Positions 37,079-46,343 of a DNA stretch of 64,000 nt are shown one piece after another. Position numbers and translations under genes: made by a program. The notes under the pieces were generated by a model. It made no database searches. It was not told the DNA's origin and worked only from the letters and a program-made list of their open reading frames with translations. Source of the DNA: Halomicroarcula saliterrae (GTDB taxonomy: Archaea > Halobacteriota > Halobacteria > Halobacteriales > Haloarculaceae); assembly GCF_031624395.1 (NCBI RefSeq), contig NZ_JAMQON010000001.1, forward strand, positions 248,001 to 312,000. The letters run 5' to 3'. Positions within the stretch are counted from its first letter, which is position 1. Every line of letters begins with the position of its first letter.

Positions 37079-38107
37079 GTGCGCACCGACTCCGAGTTCG
37101 CCTTCGAACTGCGGGTCTGCCAGTGGGCCGAGCGCGAGTGGTCGCCCGCGCGCGAGGACTCGGCAGTGGTCGTCGCCCGCCAGCTCGGGACGAAGTACCG
37201 CCGCTGGGACACGGTGGTGCTGGAGTGTGACCCGGAGGGGCTGGCCACGCGTGGCGCGTTCGGCCCCGACGCCTTCGACTCGGACCAGCTCCACGTCCTC
37301 CGGCACGCGCCCGCGGACTGGACCTTCTATCGAGACGCGCTCCCCGACCCCGGCTACCCGTGGCGCTACGTCCGCGAGTCGGTGCACGAACTGGCCGACC
37401 GGGACGCTCTCGACACCCGCAAGCGCGGCCGTCGCATCGAGATTCGTCGCAAGCGCGCGTACCCCGACTGGGTCCGACGCGTCGTCGCCATCGAGAACAA
37501 GCCCGACCTCACCGCGAACGCCGCCCGCGACCTGGCGGGCCAGCTAGAGCGGGACGTGGCGCTGGGGCTGGCCGACGAGGTGTGGGTCGCCACCGAAGCC
37601 ACGAACGAGCGCGTCGAACCGATACTGCTCGCGGACTTCCCCGCGGCGGCCGGCGTCCTGACGGTCGACCCGGCGGCGGGCACCGCCGAGACCGTCTGGG
37701 AGCCCCGCACGCTTCCGGTCGACGGGCCGGGTACCCGGATTCTCGACCGGCCGGAAGACGCCCACAGCGCCGCGCGTTTCGAGTACGCCGACCCCGACTG
37801 GAAGGCCGAGAAACGGCGGGCCATCGCCGAACGGGCCTACGCGCGGGGGTGGCGCAGCTACGCCGACACGATGCGACCGGACTGCCGGCACTTCGAGTTG
37901 CGGGCCGACGGGACCGGCGTCTCGCCGTACTGTGTGGCCAAAGCGCGGACGCCGACCCAGAGCGAATGTCGGGGGTCCTGTGGCTCGTTCGAGCCCGAGC
38001 CGCCGGTCTGGCGGACGAAGGGGTGGCCCATCGAGGGCGGTCCCGGCGCGGCGACCAAGCGACTGCTGGCCCGGCGGCGACGCGAGCGCCGACCCGGGCT
38101 GGAGTGA
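37079..38107 (+). CDS. DUF5787 family protein, PD-(D/E)XK nuclease-like with four C-terminal cysteines
   Basis: This 342-residue protein begins at a GTG with VRTDSEFAFELRVCQWAE, matching my memory of the haloarchaeal DUF5787 family. A central AYPDW-x-VVAIENKPDL segment (Asp130, Glu139, Lys141), followed by a QLERDVALGLADEVWVAT helix-strand, looks like a PD-(D/E)XK nuclease core. Cys14 near the N-terminus and Cys269, Cys285, Cys297 and Cys301 near the C-terminus resemble the split iron-sulfur cluster of Cas4/AddB-type nucleases. That reading is my inference. No Cas genes are nearby. The gene ends exactly where the next, opposite gene ends. Confidence 0.62.
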   Translation: MRTDSEFAFELRVCQWAEREWSPAREDSAVVVARQLGTKYRRWDTVVLECDPEGLATRGAFGPDAFDSDQLHVLRHAPADWTFYRDALPDPGYPWRYVRESVHELADRDALDTRKRGRRIEIRRKRAYPDWVRRVVAIENKPDLTANAARDLAGQLERDVALGLADEVWVATEATNERVEPILLADFPAAAGVLTVDPAAGTAETVWEPRTLPVDGPGTRILDRPEDAHSAARFEYADPDWKAEKRRAIAERAYARGWRSYADTMRPDCRHFELRADGTGVSPYCVAKARTPTQSECRGSCGSFEPEPPVWRTKGWPIEGGPGAATKRLLARRRRERRPGLE

Positions 38108-38587
38108 CTACTCGTCGCGGACCTCGACGTCGATGTCCTCGCGCGGGACGGCCAGCCGGAACGTCGGCACCGTCTTCTGGACCGTCTCGACGATACCCAT
38201 GTCCGCGAGGCTCCGCAGCGCCGACCGCACGTCGTCGACCTCTGGATCCTCCCCGGCCGCCCGTACGGCTTGCAGGGTCGCGACGACGCTCTGGGACTCC
38301 TCGCCGGGGCCGGCGAGCACCTCGATGATAGTCCCCTGCAGCGGCGAGACGGTCATCGTCTGCACCCGGTCGGAGTCCTCGCCGTCTATCAGCGCCGTCG
38401 CCTCGGGCGTGGCACAGATGAGGCTGTTCTCGTTGCGGTAGTAGTACTCCTTGAGCTCCGATTCGAGGTACTGGTGCACCTCGCTCCCGCTGTCCATTCC
38501 CCACAGCTCCTGTAGCTGACCGTTTTTCGTCGGCTGGTTCGCGACGATGTCGGCGAGTCGCTCCTGGGCCTCCTCCGAGAGGGTCAT
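38108..38587 (-). CDS. DUF5797 family protein, winged-helix-like
   Basis: This 159-residue protein fits the haloarchaeal DUF5797 family: an N-terminal helical LSEEAQERLADIVANQPTKNGQLQELWGMDSGSEVHQYL and a C-terminal winged-helix-like region ending SLADMGIVETVQKTVPTFRLAV. The layout suggests a transcription factor, but no regulon is known. It is convergent and directly adjacent to the DUF5787 gene. Confidence 0.68.
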   Translation of the reverse strand: MTLSEEAQERLADIVANQPTKNGQLQELWGMDSGSEVHQYLESELKEYYYRNENSLICATPEATALIDGEDSDRVQTMTVSPLQGTIIEVLAGPGEESQSVVATLQAVRAAGEDPEVDDVRSALRSLADMGIVETVQKTVPTFRLAVPREDIDVEVRDE

Positions 38588-38754
38588 TATCCGACCCTAG
38601 CAGGACAGGTGTTACAAGCGTTCTGGAGTCACACTGTCAGCTGTGTCGACGGGAGTGGCGCCCGTCCGCGGGCCCGAACACCTGTCCGGTCGTGCCGACG
38701 ATGGTCACGTCCAGCGAAGATATTTCAGCGTACGGCCCCTGATGCGGCTAGATA

Positions 38755-40335
38755 ATGCGTCCACCCTCCGCGCCGTCGAGACGCCCTGTCTCGGTCGCCC
38801 TCTCGCTACTCCTCGTCGTGTCGCTCGTCGCGTTCGGGGCGGCGGTCGGCCCGGCCGCCGCCGCCGACGCCCGTGTCGCGCTGACCGACACGGCGGTCAC
38901 GCCGGCCACACCGACCGTCGGTGCGCCGATTACCGCCGAAACGACGCTCCGCCTCTCCGCGGGGAGCGACACGTCGATAACCGTCGACGAGGTCAGAGTC
39001 GTCGACCCCGGTGGGACCGACGAGAGCACCGTTCTGGGGACCGCGACGGACCTCGGCAGACTCTCGCCCGGCGAGACGCTCGACGTGCCGGTCACGTTCA
39101 CCGTCAACGAGTCGGGGACGTACGACCTGCGGCTGGTCGCCGTCGGAACCGACAGCGACGGCGAGCCGGCGCGGGCGACCCGTCCCCTGACCGTCGGCGT
39201 CGAACCCGGCGGTCCGCAGGTCGACATCGACACCGACACGCTGGTCGCCGGCGCCGAGTCGCCCGTCCGGGCGACCGTCTCGAACCCGACGACCGCGCCG
39301 CTTCGCGGCGTCGAGGTGGCGGTCGACGGCGGGAGCGAGACGACCATCGCCACGCTCGCGGCCGGGGCCACCCAGACGGTGAACCTCAGCGCCCGGCTCC
39401 CCGAGGCGGGCGAGCAGTCTCTCGAACTGACGACGAGCTATCGGACCCCTAACGGGGCACAGAGCCGGACCGAGACCAGCAAGTCAGTGACGGTCGAGCC
39501 GCTCGCGACCGACATCGGGCTCCGCGTCGAGCGGGCCCAGAGCGACGACAGCCAGCAGGGGGCGGACGACCTCACGGGGCTGCTCGGCGGCGGCGGGACC
39601 GACGCGCTCCAGTCCCAGTCGGACGGCCAGGGCGAGGCGAGCGCCTCCCGCGTCGACGTGACGGTGACGAACTTCGGTAACGCGGCCGCCGACGAGGTGG
39701 TTCTGGTCGCCGAGGACAGCGAGGGCGCACAGCTGAGCTCCGTCGGGCGGTTCGCGGTCGCGGACACGCTCGGACCGGGCGAGTCGGCGACGGTCACGGT
39801 CGACCTCTCGACGGTCAGCACCGACGACGTCCGCTTCGTCGCGGGTTACGAGACGCCCGGCGGCGACGACGAGAGCGCGCTCGTCTACGGCTACGACGCC
39901 CAGCGCGGCGCGGCGGCGCTTACCGGTATCGACGTGTCGGTCACCGATGGCGGCCGCGTCACCGTCGACGGGAACCTCGCCAACGTCGGCGACGGCGAGC
40001 TGACGAGCGCGGTCGTCACCGTCCAGCCGACCGACGGCGTCCAGCCGGCCTACCCACAGCGGGACTACTTCGTCGGCACCGTCGACGCCAGCGCCTTCGC
40101 CCCATTCGAGCTCACGGCACAGGCGGACACGGACAACGCCACCGAGGTGCCCATTCAGGTGACCTACACGGTCGACGGCGAGCAGCGCACAGAGACCGTC
40201 AACGCCCCGCTCCCCCCGGCGGAGGAACGCTCCGGCGGTGGGCCGCTCTCCGGCGGTGTCGCGGTCGGACTGGTGGTCGCGCTGCTCGCGCTCGCGGGCG
40301 GCACAGTCTACGTCACCCGCTACCGGAACCAATGA
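38755..40335 (+). CDS. exported CARDB/COG1361-like cell-surface protein
   Basis: This 526-residue protein has an N-terminal signal peptide (about 15-38, ending AAAADA), several Ig-like beta domains of CARDB/COG1361 type (repeated VxVxNxG patterns such as VDVTVTNFGNAAADEVVLVAEDSEG), and one C-terminal membrane helix (GGVAVGLVVALLALAGGTVYV) followed by TRYRNQ. The bulk faces outside. It overlaps the ABC ATPase gene by four bases, making a three-gene transporter operon in which it probably supplies the extracellular partner. Confidence 0.8.
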   Translation: MRPPSAPSRRPVSVALSLLLVVSLVAFGAAVGPAAAADARVALTDTAVTPATPTVGAPITAETTLRLSAGSDTSITVDEVRVVDPGGTDESTVLGTATDLGRLSPGETLDVPVTFTVNESGTYDLRLVAVGTDSDGEPARATRPLTVGVEPGGPQVDIDTDTLVAGAESPVRATVSNPTTAPLRGVEVAVDGGSETTIATLAAGATQTVNLSARLPEAGEQSLELTTSYRTPNGAQSRTETSKSVTVEPLATDIGLRVERAQSDDSQQGADDLTGLLGGGGTDALQSQSDGQGEASASRVDVTVTNFGNAAADEVVLVAEDSEGAQLSSVGRFAVADTLGPGESATVTVDLSTVSTDDVRFVAGYETPGGDDESALVYGYDAQRGAAALTGIDVSVTDGGRVTVDGNLANVGDGELTSAVVTVQPTDGVQPAYPQRDYFVGTVDASAFAPFELTAQADTDNATEVPIQVTYTVDGEQRTETVNAPLPPAEERSGGGPLSGGVAVGLVVALLALAGGTVYVTRYRNQ

Positions 40336-41027
40336 AGACGGCGTCCGTCCAGACGACGGTCCCGCCGCTGGCGTTGCGGGACGTGACCAGGCGCTACGAC
40401 AGCGGCGGCGGTGGCGAGGTCACCGCGCTCGCGAACGTCGACTTCGCCGTCGCGAGCGGAGAGGTCGTCGCCGTCGTCGGGCCGAGCGGCAGCGGCAAGT
40501 CCACGATGCTCAACATCCTCGGGCTGCTGGACGAGCCCACCAGCGGCAGCGTCGAGCTCCGCGGGGAGCCGACCGTCGGCCTGAGCGAGGCCGAGCGGAC
40601 CGACGCCCGCCGGGAGTCACTCGGCTTCGTCTTCCAGGACTTTCACCTCCTGCCGACGCTGTCGGCCGTCGAGAACGTGCGGCTCCCGACGGCGTTTCTC
40701 CCCGAAGACGCGACCGAGCGCGCCCGGAGCTTGCTGGAGCTCGTGGGGCTGGGCGACCGGCTCGACCACACGCCCGACGAGCTCTCCGGCGGGCAGAAAC
40801 AGCGCGTCGCCATCGCGCGAGCCCTGATAAACGAGCCCGACGTGTTGCTGGCCGACGAGCCGACCGGGAACCTCGACCGCGACACCGGGACCGCTATCCT
40901 GGAGGAGGTGCGCCGCATCGCCGACGAGGCCGGCGTCGGCGTCGTCGCCGTGACCCACGACGACCTCGTCACGGAGTACGCCGACCGGACCGTAGAGCTC
41001 GTCGACGGGGTGTTGCGGGATGTCTGA
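40332..41027 (+). CDS. ABC transporter ATP-binding protein, MacB/LolD type
   Basis: This 231-residue ATPase has Walker A GPSGSGKST near residue 54, a Q-loop FVFQDFHLLPTLS, the LSGGQKQRVAIARAL signature, Walker B VLLADEPTGNLD and the H-loop VTHDD. This is the MacB/LolD/FtsE class that couples ATP to mechanical work by a permease with large external domains. It overlaps the surface-protein gene by four bases and the permease by eight, so the three are translated together. Confidence 0.9.
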   Translation: MKTASVQTTVPPLALRDVTRRYDSGGGGEVTALANVDFAVASGEVVAVVGPSGSGKSTMLNILGLLDEPTSGSVELRGEPTVGLSEAERTDARRESLGFVFQDFHLLPTLSAVENVRLPTAFLPEDATERARSLLELVGLGDRLDHTPDELSGGQKQRVAIARALINEPDVLLADEPTGNLDRDTGTAILEEVRRIADEAGVGVVAVTHDDLVTEYADRTVELVDGVLRDV

Positions 41028-42156
41028 GGGGCGTCGGTTCCCGGCGCTGTCGCTCGCGACCCGGAACCTCTCGCGCCAGCGACTCCGGGCGGGGCTCGCG
41101 GCGCTGGGTATCGTCATCGGCGTCTTCGCCGTCGTGACGCTGGGGCTGCTGGGCAACGCCCTCTCGGCGGCCGCGACGGAGGAACTGGGCGGACTCGGCG
41201 ACCAGGTCATCGTCAGCCCCGCCGAGGAGAGCGGGCGCGACTCGCTGGACAGCCGCGACGTGGCGGCCGTCCAGCGGGCCGCCGACGGCCGCGGGACGGT
41301 GGTCCCGCTGCAGTCCACCGGCGGGACCGTCCGCGGAACCGGCGGCCAGTCGGTCGCCCAGATATACGGCACCGACAACCCGCAGGCGCTCTTTGGCAAC
41401 GGGACCGGTGCCGTCCCCGCCTCGCACCGCCAGGGCGCGCTCGTCGGTGCTGGGCTGGCCGACGACCTCGACTTGCGAACCGGTAGCACACTCACCGTCG
41501 AGGGGAACGACTACCGCGTCGTCGGCGTGTTGCCGCCCGTCGACTCTATCTCGCCGCTCCAGCCCGACTCGGCGGTCATCCTGCCCCCCAGCGAGTTCGC
41601 CACTGACGGCGTCTCGCAGGTGGTCGTGCGTGCGAACTCCCCCGATGACGCCCGCGCGGTCGCGAGCGGCGTCCGCGAGCGGCTCAACAGCCGCCAGCAA
41701 CGGGTCAGCGTCTTCTCGCTGACGAGCGTCCTCGACCGGATCGCGGAGTTCTTCGAGCTGCTGAACGGGTTCCTGCTCGCTATCGCCGGCGTCTCGCTGG
41801 TCGTCGCCGGCGTCAGCATCTTCAACGTGATGTTGATGACCGTCGCCGAACGGCGCGGGGAAATCGGTGTGCTCCGGGCGGTGGGCATCCACCGCAAGCA
41901 GGTGTTGCGGACGCTGCTCGTCGAAGCGACGCTGCTGGGGGTCGTCGGCGGCGCGGTCGGGGCGGGTCTCGGCGTCCTCGCGGTCGTCGTCGCGGCGACA
42001 CAGACCGAGCTCCCGCTGTGGGCCGTGCTACAGCCCGGGAACGTCTTCGTGCCCCTCGGTGCCTTCGCCTTCGGCGTGTTCATCGCGCTGGTCGGCGGGC
42101 TCTACCCGGCCTACAAGGCCGCCTGGGAGCCGCCAGTCGAAGCGCTTCGCGGGTGA
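41020..42156 (+). CDS. ABC transporter permease, MacB/FtsX family
   Basis: This 378-residue permease has one N-terminal membrane helix (LAALGIVIGVFAVVTLGLLGNAL), a MacB-type periplasmic-side domain of about 200 residues, and three C-terminal helices in an FtsX domain (AIAGVSLVVAGVSIFNVMLMTVAERRGEIGVLRAVG is the typical coupling segment). With the ATPase and the CARDB-like protein it forms a type VII ABC system. What it moves or pulls on is unknown. Confidence 0.88.
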   Translation: MSEGRRFPALSLATRNLSRQRLRAGLAALGIVIGVFAVVTLGLLGNALSAAATEELGGLGDQVIVSPAEESGRDSLDSRDVAAVQRAADGRGTVVPLQSTGGTVRGTGGQSVAQIYGTDNPQALFGNGTGAVPASHRQGALVGAGLADDLDLRTGSTLTVEGNDYRVVGVLPPVDSISPLQPDSAVILPPSEFATDGVSQVVVRANSPDDARAVASGVRERLNSRQQRVSVFSLTSVLDRIAEFFELLNGFLLAIAGVSLVVAGVSIFNVMLMTVAERRGEIGVLRAVGIHRKQVLRTLLVEATLLGVVGGAVGAGLGVLAVVVAATQTELPLWAVLQPGNVFVPLGAFAFGVFIALVGGLYPAYKAAWEPPVEALRG

Positions 42157-42350
42157 GTTTCGGCGGAGGGCCTCGTTGCCACAGCCGACAGAGGGAACCG
42201 GCAAGTCGAGTGCAGCCGGGCGAGAGCTCCCTCTCGCGGACAATCGGGAGCACCGCTTCCGAGGACAGCCGGGGCTTTCTGCTCGTCCGAACCCCCGCTG
42301 TACTGTCTACGCGGAACGCGTAGCCGTCGGAGAAAACACTGGACGTCTCG

Positions 42351-42596
42351 TTACAGGTCCTTCGCGACCCGAAGCTCGGTATCAGTAACCGTCTCGACGG
42401 TCTCGGCGGGGACCTCGATGTCGTCCTCGTCGGCGTCACCGAAGCCGAAGCCCTGGATGACGGCTTCACCGATACCCGGGTCAGGCTCGACGTAGGCCAC
42501 CTGTGCGTCGGTGTCGACCTGGGTCACGATGCCGATCTGTTCCGCCTCGATGTCCATGAGGTACTTCCCCTCGTCCTCGGTGGATAGGACTGACAT
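42351..42596 (-). CDS. 81-residue beta-rich protein of unknown function
   Basis: This 81-residue acidic protein begins MSVLSTEDEGKYLMDIEAEQIGIV and alternates short strands with turns (VTQVDTDAQVAYVEPD, ETVETVTDTELRV). That pattern resembles a single PRC-barrel-like or SH3-like barrel. Archaeal PRC-barrel proteins include cell-division and RNA-related members. The match is weak. It lies 51 bases downstream of Mut7-C on the same strand and may be co-transcribed. Confidence 0.6.
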   Translation of the reverse strand: MSVLSTEDEGKYLMDIEAEQIGIVTQVDTDAQVAYVEPDPGIGEAVIQGFGFGDADEDDIEVPAETVETVTDTELRVAKDL

Positions 42597-42647
42597 ACAG
42601 TCGGTGCTCTCGGGGGCGGAATAAATACCCACGACATCTCTGCCGCG

Positions 42648-43109
42648 CTACAGCTCCGCGAGCGTGTCGGCCACGTCGTCCCAGTGGCTCCCCCGCCAGA
42701 AGTGCTGGCCGCAGTCCCGACAGCGCCAGATGTCGGTCTCGCCCGGGTCGGGGGCGTACTCCGGGGTCGGTTCGGTCCGGTCGACGGACTCGACGGGCGC
42801 GTTGCAGGTGCCACAGTGGACCGGCTCCGCCGACAGTTCGAGCGCGAAGCCGGCCGCCGACAGCTCGCGCAGCTGGTCGGCCACGTCGCGTTCGGTGAGC
42901 AAGACGGCGTCGGGCGCTCGGCGGGCCAGCCCCTCGTCGCGGGTCACCACCCGGCGGCCCTCGGTCTCGGCCAGCGCGAGCAGGACGTCGTCGCCCTCGG
43001 CGTCGCGCTCCAGCGCGTAGGCGGTGTCGTAGCCACACATCCGGAGGTACGTGGTGAGCTTCCCGAGCATCGCGTCGAGCACCAGCGGGTCGCGCTCGCG
43101 GTCAGCCAT
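42648..43109 (-). CDS. Mut7-C RNase domain protein
   Basis: This 153-residue protein has the Mut7-C PIN-like fold at its N-terminus (LVLDAMLGKLTTYLRMCGYDT and [13 protein letters not shown] carry the acidic cluster), then a C-terminal zinc ribbon with CGTC and CRDC. It is a predicted RNase of uncharacterised target. The start overlaps the end of polX by eight bases, so the two are co-translated, and an RNase beside a DNA repair polymerase is a recurring haloarchaeal layout by my impression only. Confidence 0.82.
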   Translation of the reverse strand: MADRERDPLVLDAMLGKLTTYLRMCGYDTAYALERDAEGDDVLLALAETEGRRVVTRDEGLARRAPDAVLLTERDVADQLRELSAAGFALELSAEPVHCGTCNAPVESVDRTEPTPEYAPDPGETDIWRCRDCGQHFWRGSHWDDVADTLAEL

Positions 43110-44844
43110 CGAGGAACTCCCGCAGGTCGTCGGGCGAGCGGGTGTTGAGCACGTCACCGGCCTCGGCCCACCCCCGGCGGGCGGTGTGGACGCCGTAGGT
43201 CACCTGGCCGAAGCTCCCCGGGCTGTGGGCGTCGGTGTCGATAGCGACGGTCGCCCCGGCCTCGATGGCCGGCTTGACCGCGTTCCCGCTCAGGTCCAGT
43301 CGGGCGGGGCTGGCGTTGACCTCCAGCGCCGTGCCCGCCTCGGCGGCCGCCGACGCCAGCCGTTCGATATCGACGTCCAGCCCGGACCGGCGGTTGAGAT
43401 ACCGCCCGGTCGGATGGCCGATGATGTCGACCTCGGGGTGTTCGGCGGCGGCGACGAGCCGGTCGGTGCCGTCGCCGGAAAGCGCCGCGTGGGGCGAGGC
43501 GACGACCACGTCGAGTTCGGCCAGCACGTCGTCGGCGACGGAGATGCCGCCGTCTTCGGCGATGTTGGCCTCGACGCCGCTGAACACGTCGATGTCGGCG
43601 TCGGCGGCGACGGCCTCGACCGCCGCGATCTGCTCGCGGAGCGTCTCGTCGTCGACGCCCACGCCGCCGACCATCCCCGGGCCGGTCGCGTGGTCCGTAA
43701 CCGCGATGTAGTCGTGGCCGAACGCGGCCGCGCCCGCGGCCATCTCCTCGATGGTGGTGCCGCCGTCGGACCACTCGGTGTGGGTGTGGAGGTCGCCCCG
43801 GACGTCGTCCTCGGTCAGCAGTTCGGGGAGGTCACCGTCGACGGCCGCCCCCACTTCGCCGCGGTTCTCGCGGAGTTCGGGCGGGACCCACGCCATGCCC
43901 AGCGCCTCGTAGACGCCCTCCTCGGTCTCGCCGGCGATCCGCTCGCCGGCGCGCTGATGATCCTCGCCGTCGTCGACCGCCGACACGTCGAACACGCCGT
44001 ACTCGTTGACCTTCAGGTCGCGTTCGATCGCGCGGTTCCGGACCACGACGTTGTGGTCCTTGCTCCCGGTGAAATACTGCAGGGCGGCGCCGAACTCCTC
44101 TGGGACCACCACTCTGAGGTCGACCCGGAGCCCGCCGGCCCGAACCGAGGCCTTGGTCTCGCCGGCCTCGATGACGCCCTCGACCTCGGGCCAGTCGGTG
44201 AACGCCTCGACGACGGCGGCGCCGTTCTCGCTGCCGACGAGCACGTCCACGTCGCCGATTGTCGGTCGCCAGCGCCGCAGGGACCCGCCGAGCGCGCAGG
44301 TCTCGACGGCGTCGATCTCAGTCACGTAGGCTTTGGCCTGTTCGCCGTAGGGGCGGGCCTTCCCGAGCAGTGTGCGGGCGTGTGCCTCGCGGGCGAACTC
44401 GACGTTGTCGAGGATGTTCTGCTCGGTCTTGGCGCCGAAGCCCTTGATATCCTGTATCTCGCCGGCCTCGGCGGCCGCTTCCAGTTCGTCCAGCGTCGTG
44501 ATACCCAGCGTCTCGTACAGCGACCCCACGGTCTTCGGGCCGACGCCCTCGACGGCTGTCAGCGCGGCCATGTCGACCGGTAGCTCCTCGCGGAGTTCGG
44601 TCAGCTCCTCGATTTCGCCCGTCTGGAAGTACTCGACGACCTTCGCGGAGATGGCGTCGCCGACGCCCTCTATCTCGCCGACCGACTCCTCGCCTTCGGC
44701 GGCCAGCCCCTCGATGTCGCCGGGGTGGTCGCGGATGTTCTCGGCGGCCCGGCGGTAGGCCCGGGGCTTGTACTCGACGCCCTTCGCGTCGAGCAGGTCG
44801 GCGAACTCCTCCAGTCGCGTCGCGACTTCGGCGTTCCGGCTCAC
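43102..44844 (-). CDS. polX: family X DNA polymerase / PHP exonuclease (PolX)
   Basis: This 580-residue enzyme joins an N-terminal helix-hairpin-helix and lyase-like region (two EGVGxxxxxK-type motifs), a nucleotidyltransferase palm (GGSLRRWRPTIGDVDVLVG near 190-200, with the catalytic aspartates), and a C-terminal PHP domain starting about 350 (DLHTHTEWSDGG) that acts as a metal-dependent 3'-5' exonuclease or AP endonuclease. It functions in gap filling and base-excision repair. I chose the GTG at 44844. Upstream codons are possible but add no family sequence. Confidence 0.9.
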   Translation of the reverse strand: MSRNAEVATRLEEFADLLDAKGVEYKPRAYRRAAENIRDHPGDIEGLAAEGEESVGEIEGVGDAISAKVVEYFQTGEIEELTELREELPVDMAALTAVEGVGPKTVGSLYETLGITTLDELEAAAEAGEIQDIKGFGAKTEQNILDNVEFAREAHARTLLGKARPYGEQAKAYVTEIDAVETCALGGSLRRWRPTIGDVDVLVGSENGAAVVEAFTDWPEVEGVIEAGETKASVRAGGLRVDLRVVVPEEFGAALQYFTGSKDHNVVVRNRAIERDLKVNEYGVFDVSAVDDGEDHQRAGERIAGETEEGVYEALGMAWVPPELRENRGEVGAAVDGDLPELLTEDDVRGDLHTHTEWSDGGTTIEEMAAGAAAFGHDYIAVTDHATGPGMVGGVGVDDETLREQIAAVEAVAADADIDVFSGVEANIAEDGGISVADDVLAELDVVVASPHAALSGDGTDRLVAAAEHPEVDIIGHPTGRYLNRRSGLDVDIERLASAAAEAGTALEVNASPARLDLSGNAVKPAIEAGATVAIDTDAHSPGSFGQVTYGVHTARRGWAEAGDVLNTRSPDDLREFLDG

Positions 44845-44845
44845 G

Positions 44846-45298
44846 CTAGCGCCCCCTGCTGGCACGGCCAGTGCCGGAATCGGCGTCCTCGTGGCCCAGC
44901 GCCTTCCGCAGGAAGGACATCCAGCGCTTCTTGTCGGCCGTCTCCTGTGCCTTCGCCTCGTCTTCGAGGTTCGCCGGCCCCAGCTGTTCGAGGGCGTTCA
45001 GCGCCCGGTCGATACCGATGATGGTCTCGACCAGCTCCTCGCCGCGGTCGCGGCTGATGTCGGCTTCCTCCAGGCGCTGCTTGCGCTGGAGCCGCTCCCG
45101 GCGGAGGTTCTTCTTCGCCTGGGTGACCCGCTCGCGCTCGCCGCGTGGCACCGTCTCCCTGCGTTTTATCTCGAAGACGAACGACTGCAGGTCGATGCGC
45201 TCGCCCTGGACGCTAATCCCGTCGGGGATCTCGGCACCGACGGTCGAACCCTCCCGTTCGATGCGCTCTAGCAGTTGTTTGCGCTCGAACTCTTGCAC
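44846..45298 (-). CDS. DUF5788 family coiled-coil protein
   Basis: This 150-residue basic-helical protein starts MQEFERKQLLERIEREGSTVGAEIPDGI and runs into a long heptad-like region with many Arg and Glu (KKNLRRERLQRKQRLEEADISRDRGEELVETIIGIDRALNALEQL). It matches the haloarchaeal DUF5788 family as I recall it. The stop is one base before the polX start, so it is first in a polX/Mut7-C operon. A role as a nucleic-acid accessory protein is plausible but not shown. Confidence 0.65.
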   Translation of the reverse strand: MQEFERKQLLERIEREGSTVGAEIPDGISVQGERIDLQSFVFEIKRRETVPRGERERVTQAKKNLRRERLQRKQRLEEADISRDRGEELVETIIGIDRALNALEQLGPANLEDEAKAQETADKKRWMSFLRKALGHEDADSGTGRASRGR

Positions 45299-45404
45299 TA
45301 CTCACCACTTTGGCCCCGGGGGTCTTATACTGTCGGCCGTCCCGTTCGTGCCGGTGAGCCGCACAAACACAACCCCTTTGCACCGCCCACCCCAAGCTTC
45401 GCCA

Positions 45405-46343
45405 ATGTCGGAGTGCGACGTCTGTGGGAAGCAGGAGAACATGCCCTACCAGTGCGGGCACTGCGGGGGGACCTACTGCGCCGAGCACCGGTTGCCCGAG
45501 GCCCACGACTGCCCGGGGCTGGACAACTGGAACGACCCGAAGGGGGTGTTCGACAGCGGCTTCGACGACTCCGTAAACGGCGGCTCGTCGGGCGGTTCCG
45601 GCGGCGTCGCCGACCGCTTTGGCGTCAACACCGGTCCCGGCGGCTTCTTCAGTTACTTCCGCGGGAACATGACCTACGTGTTCCTCGCGATTATGGCCAT
45701 CGTCTTCGTCGCCCAGCGGGTCGTCATCGGGCTCGTCGCCACCGGGACGCTCCCGCCTGCCGCCTACCGGGCCCTCTTCATACTCCACCCGGACAACATC
45801 TTCCTCGTCTGGACCTGGTTCACCTCCATCTTCTCCCACGGCGGCCTGATCCACATCCTCGGGAACGCCATCGTCATCTACTTCTTCGGCCGGTTGGCCG
45901 AACAGCAGATGGGCTCGAAGAAGTTCACGCTCTTTTTTCTCGGCTCGGGGATGCTCGCCGGCCTCGGACAGGTCGCCCTGCAAGTCGTCACGGGCGGGCC
46001 GGCCTACGGCGTGCTCGGGGCGAGCGGCGCGGCGCTCGCAATCCTGGGCTTCGTCACCGTCATCAACCCCGACCTCACGGTGTATCTGTACTTCCTGCTG
46101 CCGGTCCCCATCTGGGCGATAACCGGCTTCTACGCCCTCCTCAGCATCGCCGGCACGCTCGCGCCCGGCGCCAGCATCCTCGGCGGGGAAATCGCCCACA
46201 CGGCCCACCTCGTCGGGCTCGTCATCGGCCTCTGGTACGGCCGCCGCGTCAAGGACCGGGCGCGTATCCCCAACCAGATACAGTTCGGCCGCGGCGGCGG
46301 CCCGGGCGGTCCCGGTGGACCCGGCGGTCGCGGCCCCTTCTGA
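45405..46343 (+). CDS. rhomboid intramembrane serine protease with AN1-type zinc finger
   Basis: This 312-residue protein starts with an AN1-type zinc finger (CDVCGKQENMPYQCGHCGGTYCAEHRLPEAHDC), then a Gly/Ser linker, then a rhomboid domain of six or more helices. The catalytic Ser is in GVLGASGAALAILG and the His in AHTAHLVGLVIG. IHILGNAIVIYFFG is the other rhomboid signature. The tail is rich in GGPGGP repeats. It cleaves membrane proteins inside the bilayer. The zinc finger may recruit substrates. Its TGA overlaps the next ATG. Confidence 0.9.
   Translation: MSECDVCGKQENMPYQCGHCGGTYCAEHRLPEAHDCPGLDNWNDPKGVFDSGFDDSVNGGSSGGSGGVADRFGVNTGPGGFFSYFRGNMTYVFLAIMAIVFVAQRVVIGLVATGTLPPAAYRALFILHPDNIFLVWTWFTSIFSHGGLIHILGNAIVIYFFGRLAEQQMGSKKFTLFFLGSGMLAGLGQVALQVVTGGPAYGVLGASGAALAILGFVTVINPDLTVYLYFLLPVPIWAITGFYALLSIAGTLAPGASILGGEIAHTAHLVGLVIGLWYGRRVKDRARIPNQIQFGRGGGPGGPGGPGGRGPF

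Noticed and set aside
37079-38107. Calling DUF5787 a Cas4 protein
   Set aside because: No repeats, Cas1 or other cas genes lie in the window, and the motif spacing is only similar. It stays a hypothesis.
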